From: an uncultured SAR86 cluster bacterium
GTDB lineage: Bacteria > Pseudomonadota > Gammaproteobacteria > Magnimaribacterales > D2472
Direction: 5' to 3'
DNA: 61,296 nucleotides
Assembly: GCA_902516285.1 (NCBI GenBank)
Contig: CABXXT010000008.1
Span: 1-61,296, forward strand
Shown: positions 38,919 to 47,760 of the stretch, in pieces
Layout: the number at the start of each line of letters is the position of its first letter
How positions within the stretch are numbered: position 1 is the first letter of the stretch
Notes under the pieces: model-generated
The model's input: only the letters and a program-made list of their open reading frames with translations
Databases searched by the model: none
What the model was told of the DNA's origin: nothing
Made by a program: the position numbers and the translations under genes

Positions 38919-40365
38919 TAACTACCTCATGATCACTATGATGAAGAAATTTTCCAGCTATTTCTTGAGTTTCTTCGTGACCCTTACCTAAAATAATCAT
39001 ACAGTCATTTTTGCCTAATAATTTACTTCCATAAATAATAGCTTCTTTTCTGTCCTCAATAGCAATTACGTTGTCTAATTTATTTCCCACTTTAGAATCT
39101 GCAAAAATATCGCTAAAAGTTTCATTTCTTGAATTATCAGAAGTAAAGATTACTTTGGAAGATCTTTTTATAGCTTGACTGAGCATTTTCGGTCGCTTTG
39201 TTTTATCCCTATTACCTCCACATCCAAAAACAACAACCAAATTGTCAAAATATTTTTGAACTGAACTTAAAAGCACTTTGAAAGCATTACTATTATGAGC
39301 ATAATCTATAATTATTTTTGCAGGAATATTCTTTATTAACTCTACTCTGCCTTTAGGTAGTTTTAGAAAAGATAAATCATTAATATCATTTTCTGAAAAA
39401 TGATCGAACCCCAGCGAGCTAATTGCAAAAACGAGATTGCTGACATTGAATTCAGGAAATAGACAACATGAAAATTTAAAAATTTTGCCTTTAAAATGCT
39501 CTTGGCCATTAGGAGGGTTATTAATCAAAATATTGAATTTACATTCAAGAAGAGATATTTCGTTTATATTAAAGAAAATGTCTGAAGAATTATTATTACT
39601 GACAGATGTGATCTTATAATCATTATCTTTAATAAATCTATAATTTTTTTTTAAATTGTAAGACTTAGCATCAATAAGTTTTGTAGCAGAGTTAGTCTTA
39701 AAAATTTTAAATTTTGCATCAATATAACTAGATAAATTTTTGTGATAATCTAAATGATCGCCTGTTATATTTAAAATAGAAGTTGCATTCAAATAGGAGA
39801 TACCTCTAAGTCTATTTTGGTCGAGTGCATGAGAAGAAATCTCAATACATATATTTATGGGATCATCTAAGTCAAGTGAGCTAATAATTTCAAATAACTC
39901 AAAGATATCTGGTGTTGTTTTTGATGAAAATGAGTTATCAAATTTACTTTCTTTTCGTTTTATACCAAGAGTTCCAATGTAAATTGATTCAAAATTTTTG
40001 TTTTCAAGCAGCTGATGACACATGTAAGCTACAGATGTCTTGCCATTTGTACCTGTGAATGTAAAAAAATTATTTTTATTAATGTCAATTTCATAAAAAG
40101 AATTTAGAAAATTAATAATTTTATTTTCTAAATCATTTACATAAAAAATTTTCTTATTTTTTGCTTTAAAATTAATATCATTGTGAACAACAATGCATGC
40201 ACCTAAGTTAATTGCTTCTTCTGCATAAGCACTTCCGTGACAATTTGAGCCGTCAAGACCGAAAAAAATTGTATCTTTTTTTATTTTTTTTGTTGAGTTT
40301 GTAGCATAAGAAATTTTAGTTTTTTTAGGTAATTTAATGCCTAAAGTTTCCTCTAAATTATTCAT
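38902..40365 (-). CDS. murE: MurE, UDP-MurNAc-dipeptide meso-diaminopimelate ligase
   Basis: MurE adds the third residue of the stem peptide. The 487-residue protein has NSTKKIKKDTIFFGLDG at the N-terminus, ATP loop FTFTGTNGKTSVAYMCHQLL, EISSHALDQNRLRG and GDHLDYHKN. In the C-terminal domain are CGGNRDKTKRPKM and TSDNSRNE, the Asp-Asn-x-Arg type motif that specifies meso-diaminopimelate. 8-bp overlap with ftsI. Confidence 0.96.
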   Translation of the reverse strand: MNNLEETLGIKLPKKTKISYATNSTKKIKKDTIFFGLDGSNCHGSAYAEEAINLGACIVVHNDINFKAKNKKIFYVNDLENKIINFLNSFYEIDINKNNFFTFTGTNGKTSVAYMCHQLLENKNFESIYIGTLGIKRKESKFDNSFSSKTTPDIFELFEIISSLDLDDPINICIEISSHALDQNRLRGISYLNATSILNITGDHLDYHKNLSSYIDAKFKIFKTNSATKLIDAKSYNLKKNYRFIKDNDYKITSVSNNNSSDIFFNINEISLLECKFNILINNPPNGQEHFKGKIFKFSCCLFPEFNVSNLVFAISSLGFDHFSENDINDLSFLKLPKGRVELIKNIPAKIIIDYAHNSNAFKVLLSSVQKYFDNLVVVFGCGGNRDKTKRPKMLSQAIKRSSKVIFTSDNSRNETFSDIFADSKVGNKLDNVIAIEDRKEAIIYGSKLLGKNDCMIILGKGHEETQEIAGKFLHHSDHEVVNEIYS

Positions 40366-41977
40366 CCTTAAAGTATCCTAAATAATTAAGCGTGCTTTCT
40401 GCAATTTTTAAAAATACTGGTGCTGCAACAGATCCGCCAGAGTAGGAGTTTAAAGAGGGCTCATCAATAGAAACAAAGATTGTTAAAGATTTATCACTAA
40501 GTGGAGTTATTCCAACAAACGAAGCCATATAAGAATCTTCTGCATAACCTGAACTTCCTCTAACTCTATGAACAGTACCTGTTTTACCTCCTTCAGAAAA
40601 ACCATTTATGTCTGCAGACCTTCCAGTGCCAACCTTAGTCACCATGCTAAGAGAGTCTAAAATATGAAGAGCTGTTTCAGGTGAAATTACTTTTCTTGTG
40701 GTAACTTCTTGATCTTTTAAAATTTTAAAATCTTTAAAAATTCCACCATTTGCAAAAACAGAATACGCAGATGCAATTTGAAAAGGACTTATGGTTAAGC
40801 CATAACCATAACCCAAACTTGCAAGTTCCTTATCAATTACATTCTCTTTAATATTCATATAACCAAACGCTGAAGAAGGAAAATTTAAAGATATTGGTTT
40901 TGTGAATCCAAATTTATAATAATTTTTTTTTAGTTCTTCGTACCCAAGTTCTAGAGCTATTTTTGAAGCGCCAATTTGGCTAGAAACTGCTATTATTTCT
41001 TTTGGTGTTAACTGTTGATGATCTTTTGAATCAACAATAACTTTGTCATTTAAACTAAGTCTTCTTGGAATATCTATTAGTTGATTAGGTGCAATAATTT
41101 TATTTTCAAACGCTCTTGATAAAACTATTGGCTTTAAAACTGATCCTAACTCATATGCATCAACTAATACTCTATTTTTTTGAATTTTTCTTTGTGGATG
41201 ATTAGGGTTGTAAGAAGGATAACTAGCCATAGCAAGAATTTCACCATTTTTATTATCAAGAATTATCGCCGAACCTGATTTTGCCCTATTATTTTTAATT
41301 GCCTCAACTAAATACTTGTAAGCAAAAAACTGAATTGTTGCATCTATTGTAAGATAAATATCACTTCCTTGAATCGTTTTAGAAACTTCGATCGGTTTAG
41401 AAATAATTTCTTGTTTTGCATTCTTAAAATACTTTTGTTTTCCAGCTACTCCTGATAAAACATTGTCATAACTTTTTTCAAGACCTTCTTGAGCCATATC
41501 TTTTCCATAAAACCCAATTAACGGTGCGATTTGGTCGCCCAATGGATAATGCCTACTGTGCCTTATCTCAATCTCTGTATTTTTTAACTTCAATTTTTTA
41601 ATACTTAGTAATAATTTGTTTGAAATACTTTTCTTTATAAGTGTTTTTCTTTCAAATTCTTCATTAATTAAATCTGGATCTATTTCAGCAATCTCTGATA
41701 ATTTTAATAATTGAGATTTATTAAATCCCTTTAATGCATATAAATCATAGTTGACTATGGAAACCGCTAATGGGAAATTGTTTCTATCAAAAATTGAACC
41801 TCTAACAGGGGTTGAAGTCCTATATTTTATATATCTTTTAGCGCCCTCATTTTGAAGAAACCCACTATCAGAAATTTGTATAGAAAATATTTTATAAAGT
41901 ACAGTTGTTAAGCAGATTAATATTGATGCAAATATTAAAAATAATCTCCAATTTAAATGATTAATTTTGTTTTTCAT
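40358..41977 (-). CDS. ftsI: FtsI (PBP3), septal peptidoglycan transpeptidase
   Basis: FtsI cross-links septal peptidoglycan with FtsW. The 539-residue class B PBP has an N-terminal membrane helix (about 12-30), a pedestal region with RYIKYRTSTPVRGSIFDRN, and the transpeptidase domain. The SxxK motif lies in GSVLKPIVL and KTG in EGGKTGTVHR. The SxN motif reads SSQ (residues 332-334) where most homologues have SSN. Length is similar to E. coli (588) minus part of the C-terminus. Overlaps ftsL by 17 bp. Confidence 0.95.
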   Translation of the reverse strand: MKNKINHLNWRLFLIFASILICLTTVLYKIFSIQISDSGFLQNEGAKRYIKYRTSTPVRGSIFDRNNFPLAVSIVNYDLYALKGFNKSQLLKLSEIAEIDPDLINEEFERKTLIKKSISNKLLLSIKKLKLKNTEIEIRHSRHYPLGDQIAPLIGFYGKDMAQEGLEKSYDNVLSGVAGKQKYFKNAKQEIISKPIEVSKTIQGSDIYLTIDATIQFFAYKYLVEAIKNNRAKSGSAIILDNKNGEILAMASYPSYNPNHPQRKIQKNRVLVDAYELGSVLKPIVLSRAFENKIIAPNQLIDIPRRLSLNDKVIVDSKDHQQLTPKEIIAVSSQIGASKIALELGYEELKKNYYKFGFTKPISLNFPSSAFGYMNIKENVIDKELASLGYGYGLTISPFQIASAYSVFANGGIFKDFKILKDQEVTTRKVISPETALHILDSLSMVTKVGTGRSADINGFSEGGKTGTVHRVRGSSGYAEDSYMASFVGITPLSDKSLTIFVSIDEPSLNSYSGGSVAAPVFLKIAESTLNYLGYFKDE

Positions 41978-42239
41978 AATTTATTATCTTTGGTGCCTTT
42001 TTTTGCATTCCTAATGTCTCTTTTGCAATTTTTTCAATACTTGCGGGAGAATTTTCTATATGAAATTGTGTGACCAACTTTAAATTTAGATCTTTAAGAT
42101 TTTCAAATTCAATCAGAAGATTTTCATTATTATTATAAAGAGTACTAATTTCCCATGAGAGTTTGATTTTTTCAAATGAAAGAAACAAGATTGTATTTAA
42201 TACAACTACAAGATATAAAAAATAGGCTCTATTAATCAT
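41961..42239 (-). CDS. ftsL: Cell division protein FtsL
   Basis: FtsL is a bitopic divisome protein that pairs with FtsB. The 92-residue protein has one membrane helix (about 5-23), a coiled coil (about 30-60) and the terminal motif PASIEKIAKETLGMQ. Sequence conservation is low, but the topology, length and position between rsmH and ftsI are diagnostic. Overlaps rsmH by 4 bp and ftsI by 17 bp. Confidence 0.9.
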   Translation of the reverse strand: MINRAYFLYLVVVLNTILFLSFEKIKLSWEISTLYNNNENLLIEFENLKDLNLKLVTQFHIENSPASIEKIAKETLGMQKKAPKIINYEKQN

Positions 42240-43129
42240 AGCTTTTTAAAAACTCTCATAACTGCACTTCTCGAACGTGGGTTCTTTTTAATCTCTTCTT
42301 TGCTAGGTCTAATTTTTTTTGCAACACATTCAAAAGTTTTCTTTGTTTCATTATTGATTGGAATATCCTTAGGAAATTTTCTTATTGTTGGTCTAAAAAA
42401 ATTTTTGATAATAGTATCTTCAAGTGACTGAAATGCAATCGTTACAATAATCCCATCTTTTTTAATGATTTTGCTGGCATCTCGTAAAGACTTTTGCAAC
42501 TCTTCTAATTCATCATTAATGAAAATTCTAAAAGCTTGAAATGATTTTGTTGCAGGATGAGTTTTATTTCTTTTTTCCGGATACACTTCTTCAATAGTAT
42601 TGGCTAAGTCTTTTGTATTTCTTAATGAGTTTTCAGATATTTTTCTAACAATTGCTTTTGCAATCAAAGCTCCATGTTTTTCATCTCCAAAATTATAAAG
42701 AATATCTGATATTTCTTTTGTTGTTGCTTTGTTTAACCATTCTGAGAGGGGTTGACCTCTTTTATTGTTAAATCGCATATCAATAGGACCTTCTTGATTG
42801 AAACTAAATCCTCTTAATGGATTATCAAAATGAGTTGAGCATACTCCTAAGTCATATAAAATGCCATCGATGCTGTTATCTTGAAAGTAATGATCTAAAT
42901 TTTTAAAAGAATCATGGAGCATTTTAAAATTATCCTGCGGCAATTTTTTTGAAAATTTTGAGGCCTCAGGATCTTTATCGAAAGAAGTTAAGTATCCATT
43001 TGTAGATATTCTATTTAGAATTTCTGTTGAATGCCCGCCTCTACCAAATGTGCAATCTATATAACTACCATCCTGATCATTGATCAAAAAATCTATAGAT
43101 TCTTCCAGTAGAACTGGAAAATGTAGCAT
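42236..43129 (-). CDS. rsmH: 16S rRNA (cytosine(1402)-N4)-methyltransferase RsmH
   Basis: RsmH (MraW) methylates N4 of C1402 in the 16S rRNA decoding centre. The 297-residue protein has HFPVLLEESIDFL, the SAM-binding DCTFGRGGHSTEIL, LYDLGVCSTHFDNPLRGFSF, MRFN, and the C-terminal FQSLEDTIIKNFF and NPRSRSAVMRVFKK. Normally the second gene of the dcw cluster right after mraZ; here ftsZ is inserted between them (1-bp gap to ftsZ). Confidence 0.97.
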   Translation of the reverse strand: MLHFPVLLEESIDFLINDQDGSYIDCTFGRGGHSTEILNRISTNGYLTSFDKDPEASKFSKKLPQDNFKMLHDSFKNLDHYFQDNSIDGILYDLGVCSTHFDNPLRGFSFNQEGPIDMRFNNKRGQPLSEWLNKATTKEISDILYNFGDEKHGALIAKAIVRKISENSLRNTKDLANTIEEVYPEKRNKTHPATKSFQAFRIFINDELEELQKSLRDASKIIKKDGIIVTIAFQSLEDTIIKNFFRPTIRKFPKDIPINNETKKTFECVAKKIRPSKEEIKKNPRSRSAVMRVFKKL

Positions 43130-43130
43130 T

Positions 43131-44240
43131 TTAATCTACTTGTTTTCTCATAAAAGTTGGCACATCAAGGAAATCAATTGCCTCTGCAGACGATGTGCCA
43201 ACTTTCTGACTGGTTTTGTCTTTATCTAAACCTACAGGATTTAATTTCATCGACGGTTCATTATCAATTACAAGAGAAGGTGCTCTTTGATCTACTCCAG
43301 TTGCAACGATTGTTACTTGAAGGTCATCTCCAAAGCTATCATCGTAAACTAAGCCATATATTATGTTTGCATCCTCGCTTACTATTTCATCAACAATATC
43401 GGCAACTTCTGTTTGGTCTCCCAATGTTGGTTTTTTTGCAGTAATATTTACCAAAACACCACGAGCATTTTTTAAATTAATATCTTCTAATAACTCACTT
43501 CTTACAGCCTGAGTACCTGCTGCTTCAGCTCTATTTTTTCCACTTGCTCTCCCGGTACCCATCATCGCAATTCCTTTTTCTGACATAACAGTTTTCACAT
43601 CTGCAAAATCAACATTGATATGACCTTTTTTCATAATTATGTCAGATATGCCTTGAACAGCTCCTCTTAAAACATCATCTGCTTTTGCAAAAGCTTCTTG
43701 CATTGGAGTATCTTCACCTAGGATTTCATATAGTTTTTGATTAGGTATTGTTACAAGGCTATCAACTTCTTCAACAAGTGATGCTAATCCTTTCTCAGCA
43801 GCACCCATTCTCTTTTTTCCTTCAAAACGAAAAGGTTTTGTTACGACGGCAACTGTTAAAGCACCTAATTCTTTAGCAATTGAGGCAATGACAGGAGCTG
43901 CACCGGTTCCGGTTCCACCACCCATTCCTGCTGTAATAAAAATCATATCTGCTCCAAAGAGTAATTCTTCAATTGCAGTTCTATCACTCTCTGCTGCTCT
44001 TTTGCCAATTTCAGGATCAGCTCCAGCACCTAATCCTTTTGTTAATCCATTTCCTAGTTTAAGTGTAATCGCTCCATCAGCTGATGATAGTGCTTGCGTA
44101 TCAGTATTAGCACATATAAAGTCTACGCCCTCTATATTATGATTTATCATATGAATAACTGCATTGCCTCCGCCTCCACCTACTCCTACTACTTTAATCT
44201 TAGCATTTTCAATTTCCTGACTAATTACTTCAAAATCCAT
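43131..44240 (-). CDS. ftsZ: Cell division GTPase FtsZ (relocated within dcw)
   Basis: FtsZ is the tubulin-like GTPase forming the division ring. The 369-residue protein has KVVGVGGGGGNAVIHMI, the tubulin signature GGGTGTGAAPVIA, the T7 loop NVDFADVKTVM and the C-terminal peptide LDVPTFMRKQVD that binds FtsA/ZipA. In most gammaproteobacteria ftsZ follows ftsA; here it lies 11 bp after mraZ and 1 bp before rsmH. Expression may therefore come from the mraZ promoter. The gene itself looks entirely normal. Confidence 0.97.
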   Translation of the reverse strand: MDFEVISQEIENAKIKVVGVGGGGGNAVIHMINHNIEGVDFICANTDTQALSSADGAITLKLGNGLTKGLGAGADPEIGKRAAESDRTAIEELLFGADMIFITAGMGGGTGTGAAPVIASIAKELGALTVAVVTKPFRFEGKKRMGAAEKGLASLVEEVDSLVTIPNQKLYEILGEDTPMQEAFAKADDVLRGAVQGISDIIMKKGHINVDFADVKTVMSEKGIAMMGTGRASGKNRAEAAGTQAVRSELLEDINLKNARGVLVNITAKKPTLGDQTEVADIVDEIVSEDANIIYGLVYDDSFGDDLQVTIVATGVDQRAPSLVIDNEPSMKLNPVGLDKDKTSQKVGTSSAEAIDFLDVPTFMRKQVD

Positions 44241-44251
44241 TTTTTCCCCTT

Positions 44252-44719
44252 TTAAAATGACATTGATTTAATACTCTCTGGGAGAACAACATCTAATATT
44301 TCAGCAGATAGTGGTCCACCTGTTTGCCTCATTTCCCAATTTTTAATATTCCATATTTCAAATTTATTTCCCATGCCAACTAATGCAATCTGTTTTTGAT
44401 TTTGAATTTCCGAATATACTTGAAGATCTGTTGGAATTCTTAGGAGCATTCTTCCATAAACATCAAGATGACATTCATGAGCATTTCCTAAGATTGTCCA
44501 TTGTAGATTTCTTACAATTGGATCAAGTCCTTGAAGAGATTCTAATTTTTTAGAAATGTGTTCCCACTCTGAAGAAGCATAAACTTTCAAAGATGAATAT
44601 TGAGGATCCTTTGTAATTACAATCTTGTTATTTTTTTGAAGTTGCAAGTCATCTCTATATCTAGCGGGTACTAAAAGTCTTCCTTTCTTATCTAGAGTTA
44701 CTGCATTAAATCCATACAT
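44252..44719 (-). CDS. mraZ: MraZ, dcw transcriptional regulator
   Basis: MraZ is a SpoVT/AbrB-type DNA-binding protein that represses its own dcw operon. The 155-residue protein has two AbrB-like repeats: NAVTLDKKGRLLVPARYRDDL (about 5-25) and HECHLDVYGRMLLRIPTDLQ (about 82-101). First gene of the cluster; the repeat operator lies 22-58 bp upstream of its ATG. Length matches E. coli (152). Confidence 0.96.
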   Translation of the reverse strand: MYGFNAVTLDKKGRLLVPARYRDDLQLQKNNKIVITKDPQYSSLKVYASSEWEHISKKLESLQGLDPIVRNLQWTILGNAHECHLDVYGRMLLRIPTDLQVYSEIQNQKQIALVGMGNKFEIWNIKNWEMRQTGGPLSAEILDVVLPESIKSMSF

Positions 44720-44739
44720 TTATAAAATATAAAGTCTTT

Positions 44740-44780
44740 TTACACACTTTGCAACACTTTTACACACTTTTTCACACAAA
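44740..44780 (-). promoter_or_regulatory. Candidate MraZ operator: GTGTG repeats with 10-bp period
   Basis: Upstream of mraZ the minus strand reads GTGTG-AAAAA-GTGTG-TAAAA-GTGTT-GCAAA-GTGTG: four 5-bp boxes with exact 5-bp spacers. Known MraZ operators are three or more short direct repeats with the same 10-bp spacing, TGGGA-like in E. coli and AAAGTG-like in Mycoplasma. The architecture fits; the box sequence differs from E. coli and resembles the Mycoplasma form. Binding is inferred. Confidence 0.72.
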
Positions 44781-44811
44781 TAAATATCAACCTTATTTAT
44801 AACAAAAAAGT

Positions 44812-45138
44812 GAGTTGGTTTGTAAGCCGGATTCTGTAAAAGATGATCATCTATCTTGATATTGTGTTGCCACAATACTCTAGCAACCTACCCAAATCCA
44901 AAGCGAGCAACTTTATAGGATTTCTATTTGGTTTTGCTTCAAGCTGGGGTTTGCAATGCCTTAAATGTTACCATTTAAGCGGTAAGCTCTTACCTCACCA
45001 TTTCACCCTTACCAAAAAATTGGCGGTATATTTTCTGTTGCACTTTCCGTAAGCTCACGCTTCCCAGGCGTTACCTGGCGCTTTGCTCTTTGAAGTCCGG
45101 ACTTTCCTCTAAAAAATTAGCGATCATCCAACCAACTC
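44812..45138 (-). ncRNA. rnpB: RNase P RNA (rnpB), bacterial type A
   Basis: On the minus strand the segment has the conserved P4-forming AGAGGAAAGTCCGGACTTC near the 5' end. Further elements are CGCCAGGTAACGCCTGGG (P7-P10 region), GGGTGAAATGGTGAGGTAAGAGC, GGCATTGCAAACCCC, AACCAAATAGAAATCCTATA, GGTAGGTTGCT, and the 3' AGAATCCGGCTTAC. Complementary ends GAGTTGGTT/AACCAACTC form P1. About 327 nt. RNase P processes tRNA 5' ends. It lies between rsmI and mraZ, as in Pseudomonas, and accounts for the largest protein-free stretch in the window. Confidence 0.97.
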
Positions 45139-45161
45139 ATCGCTATTATAATAAGGTTTTT

Positions 45162-45977
45162 TTATTTTTCTATAAGATAGTCGTATATTTCTCTCTTATT
45201 TTGTTTTGTTATTAGAGAAATTAATTTAGCTGCATCTGATGCTGAAAGTTTTTCTAAAAATGCGTTTTTTACTTTTTTATTAATATCAAATTTATTGTTT
45301 TTAAATGAATTTCCTTCAAGCACAATAACTATCTCACCCTTAATAGATATTTTTTTTTCCTCAATCGTTTTAATAATATTGGATAAATTACCAATAATAA
45401 TATTTTCATGTAGTTTGGTCATTTCTTTACATATTGAAATTTTCCTTGTGGGTTCAAATGTATTAAGCATATTGCTGATAGATTGTTTCAAACGCTTTGG
45501 CGATTCAAAAAATATAGATGTTTTAGAATCATTTTTAATAGAATTATAAAAATTTTCTTGATCATTTTTTTTTCTGGGTATAAAGCCATAAAATGCGAAT
45601 TGATTTGTTGGAAGGCCAGACATTACGAGACCACTTATAACTGAACTTGGGCCGGGGATTAATGAAAAAAATATTTTTTCTTTTATGCACTGTTGGATTA
45701 ATTTATATCCTGGATCAGAAATTGCAGGAGTTCCCGCATCTGTAACTATTGAAACAGATTTGTTTTTTCTAATTAGTTTCAATATTTCTCCTATTAGTTT
45801 TTCTTCATTATGTTCATGGAAGCTTTTTGAAGTTTTTTTACAATTAATATGATTTAGAAGTTTTTTAAAATTTCTGGTATCTTCTGAATATAAATAATCT
45901 GAGTTTCTAATTACCTCAATTGCTCTCAGTGATATATCATTTAGATTGCCGATTGGTGTTGATATGAAATTTAACAT
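45162..45977 (-). CDS. rsmI: 16S rRNA (cytidine(1402)-2'-O)-methyltransferase RsmI
   Basis: RsmI 2'-O-methylates C1402, the same nucleotide RsmH modifies. The 271-residue tetrapyrrole-methylase-fold protein begins MLNFISTPIGNLNDISLRAIEVI and has YSEDTRNFKKLLNHI, VSIVTDAGTPAISDPGYKLI, the SAM-site PGPSSVISGLVMSGLP and FYGFIPRK. Divergent from the LpoA-like gene with 16 bp between start codons, the usual rsmI/lpoA arrangement. Confidence 0.95.
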   Translation of the reverse strand: MLNFISTPIGNLNDISLRAIEVIRNSDYLYSEDTRNFKKLLNHINCKKTSKSFHEHNEEKLIGEILKLIRKNKSVSIVTDAGTPAISDPGYKLIQQCIKEKIFFSLIPGPSSVISGLVMSGLPTNQFAFYGFIPRKKNDQENFYNSIKNDSKTSIFFESPKRLKQSISNMLNTFEPTRKISICKEMTKLHENIIIGNLSNIIKTIEEKKISIKGEIVIVLEGNSFKNNKFDINKKVKNAFLEKLSASDAAKLISLITKQNKREIYDYLIEK

Positions 45978-45993
45978 TTTTTAATAAACTTTT

Positions 45994-47151
45994 ATGAAGC
46001 TAACCATAACATTAATTTTATATGCTTTATTTATATTTATATCATCTTGCTCAAGTACGGTTATATTAAAAAGCAGTTCATTTAGTGATAAAGAATTTTT
46101 TAATTCAGTCTTTAATGAAACAAACCTTAGTAGCAACGAAAAAAAAGAGTTATCAAGTATCATATATAAACTCTATACATTTAATTACTTATTCGAAGAA
46201 GATATTGAAACTTTGCTTTTGAATCTTGAAAACAATAGCTTTAAAAAAGAGTTTGAAGATGAAATAGAAAATTTATTATTTAATAATATTAATGCTCAAA
46301 AAAATGTTCTTAATTTAAAAATTAAAACACCTAATAAAAATAAGGAATTAATTATTGAATCTCTTTTGAAAGAGAATATTAAATTTAATGTTGATTTTAA
46401 TTCTTCAAACGGCTTTGAGCTAGAGAAAAATATCTTAAATTCAAAAAATAAATTTTTTTGCAAAAGTTTTAAAGATGAGCAACATGAATTAATTGATAAA
46501 AGTGTATTTAATGTTGATAGAGATTTTTCAAAGAAAATTCTCATTGTCTATTCTTCAGAATATATTAAAAAAGTTGAAAAATTAAAAATGGATTATCCTA
46601 ACGAGATTTATCATTTAATTGATTCTGTAAATATTGAAAGTGATGTTCAGAAACTTTTGAAGGCATATGACAGCAATAGAAGACTATCTTTCATTGAATC
46701 TTTAGATAAAAAAATTACTATTGAACACTTTCCAAGATCAAGAAATGATATTGATAAAGTATATTTTCTCTTGGATTATAAATTAGGGAAAACCATCGTA
46801 CCAATTTATAGAAATCTAGACTTTGGATCAAAACTTTTTTCAAATACAGAAATTATTTATGGAGCTAATAAGGTTAGCGATTTGGCAGATTTCGAAGGTA
46901 TTTTAATACCAATTAATAAGCAAATGATAGAAAGAATTGCTCAAATAAAAGATATAACTAATTTAGAAAATGAATTTGAGAAAATGATGGTCAGTGATTA
47001 CCTAATTTTAGAAAAGTTTACAAATAACAATTTTTATGGCTCTGAAATATATTTAAGTACTGGTTTTGTTAATATTAATGGGAATGAATGTATTTCCAGA
47101 AATATTCCAATGTGGAAAATAGATATTAACGAAATTACTAAACAGATTTAA
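45994..47151 (+). CDS. Divergent LpoA-like outer-membrane lipoprotein (PBP1A activator)
   Basis: A 385-residue lipoprotein with lipobox ISSC (Cys19). Overall similarity to known families is low. The stretch FPRSRNDIDKVYFLLDYKLGKTIVPIYRNL followed by ADFEGILIP (about 245-305) parallels the LpoA C-domain pattern (RRDID..FL..., IKP.., DL.GI..). The position divergent from rsmI is exactly where lpoA sits in gammaproteobacteria. The N-terminal domain is much shorter than the TPR-like domain of E. coli LpoA (678 residues). If correct it activates PBP1A. Alternative: an unrelated lipoprotein. Its 3' end overlaps sspA by 14 bp (convergent). No yraN follows. Confidence 0.6.
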   Translation: MKLTITLILYALFIFISSCSSTVILKSSSFSDKEFFNSVFNETNLSSNEKKELSSIIYKLYTFNYLFEEDIETLLLNLENNSFKKEFEDEIENLLFNNINAQKNVLNLKIKTPNKNKELIIESLLKENIKFNVDFNSSNGFELEKNILNSKNKFFCKSFKDEQHELIDKSVFNVDRDFSKKILIVYSSEYIKKVEKLKMDYPNEIYHLIDSVNIESDVQKLLKAYDSNRRLSFIESLDKKITIEHFPRSRNDIDKVYFLLDYKLGKTIVPIYRNLDFGSKLFSNTEIIYGANKVSDLADFEGILIPINKQMIERIAQIKDITNLENEFEKMMVSDYLILEKFTNNNFYGSEIYLSTGFVNINGNECISRNIPMWKIDINEITKQI

Positions 47152-47749
47152 GATCTCTTTCGAGGGAAGATAGGCTATCTAAAAATCCAGGTCTCTCAAA
47201 TACATTTTTTTGATAATCTATAAGAGGTTTTAGATGTCTATTCACAGGCAATTTTATTCCAATTGAGGGTAGTCTCCATAAAATGGGAGCAAAATAGCAA
47301 TCTACAATTGTAAATTCATCACTCATAAAAAACTTAAACTCCTTAAAAGTTGGAGCAATTGAAGAAATTTCATGAAGAAGCTCTTCTCTGATCTTAATTA
47401 ATTCTTTTTCAGATTTATCTTTTGCAATTAAAGTGTCTACCATGGGACACCATTCTCTATCAATTCTTAACATAAGAGTTCTACTGTTAGCTCTTGCTAC
47501 TGGATAAACAGGTAATAGAGGAGGATGAGGAAATCTTTCATCAAGATATTCCATCATTACAGATGTATCATGGATTGCTAAGTCTCTATCAACTAATATT
47601 GGAAGTTTATGGTAAGGACTGATTGATAAAATTTCATCAGAAGCTTCATCTGTTTTTAATTCAATAATCTCGGCTGAAATATCCTTTTCAGCTAAAACAA
47701 TCTTAACTCTTTGGCTGTAGTGATCATCCCGATCTGAATATAAAATCAT
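47138..47749 (-). CDS. sspA: Stringent starvation protein A (GST-fold RNA polymerase-associated protein)
   Basis: SspA binds RNA polymerase and modulates stress and growth-phase transcription. The 203-residue protein has an N-terminal thioredoxin-like GST domain (MILYSDRDDHYSQRVKIVLAEKDI, SPYHKLPILVDRDLAIHDTSVMMEYLDERFPHP) and a helical C-domain with DEFTIVDCYFAPILWRLP. It follows petC by 11 bp as in Pseudomonas and E. coli relatives; sspB, its usual partner, is absent. Confidence 0.92.
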   Translation of the reverse strand: MILYSDRDDHYSQRVKIVLAEKDISAEIIELKTDEASDEILSISPYHKLPILVDRDLAIHDTSVMMEYLDERFPHPPLLPVYPVARANSRTLMLRIDREWCPMVDTLIAKDKSEKELIKIREELLHEISSIAPTFKEFKFFMSDEFTIVDCYFAPILWRLPSIGIKLPVNRHLKPLIDYQKNVFERPGFLDSLSSLERDLKSV

Positions 47750-47760
47750 ATCTTCTCCTC

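Noticed and set aside
43157-43444. Antisense open frame over ftsZ (and similar frames opposite pyrG, murA, recA-type genes)
   Set aside because: These are shadows of well-conserved genes on the other strand, with no family motifs or ribosome-binding sites.
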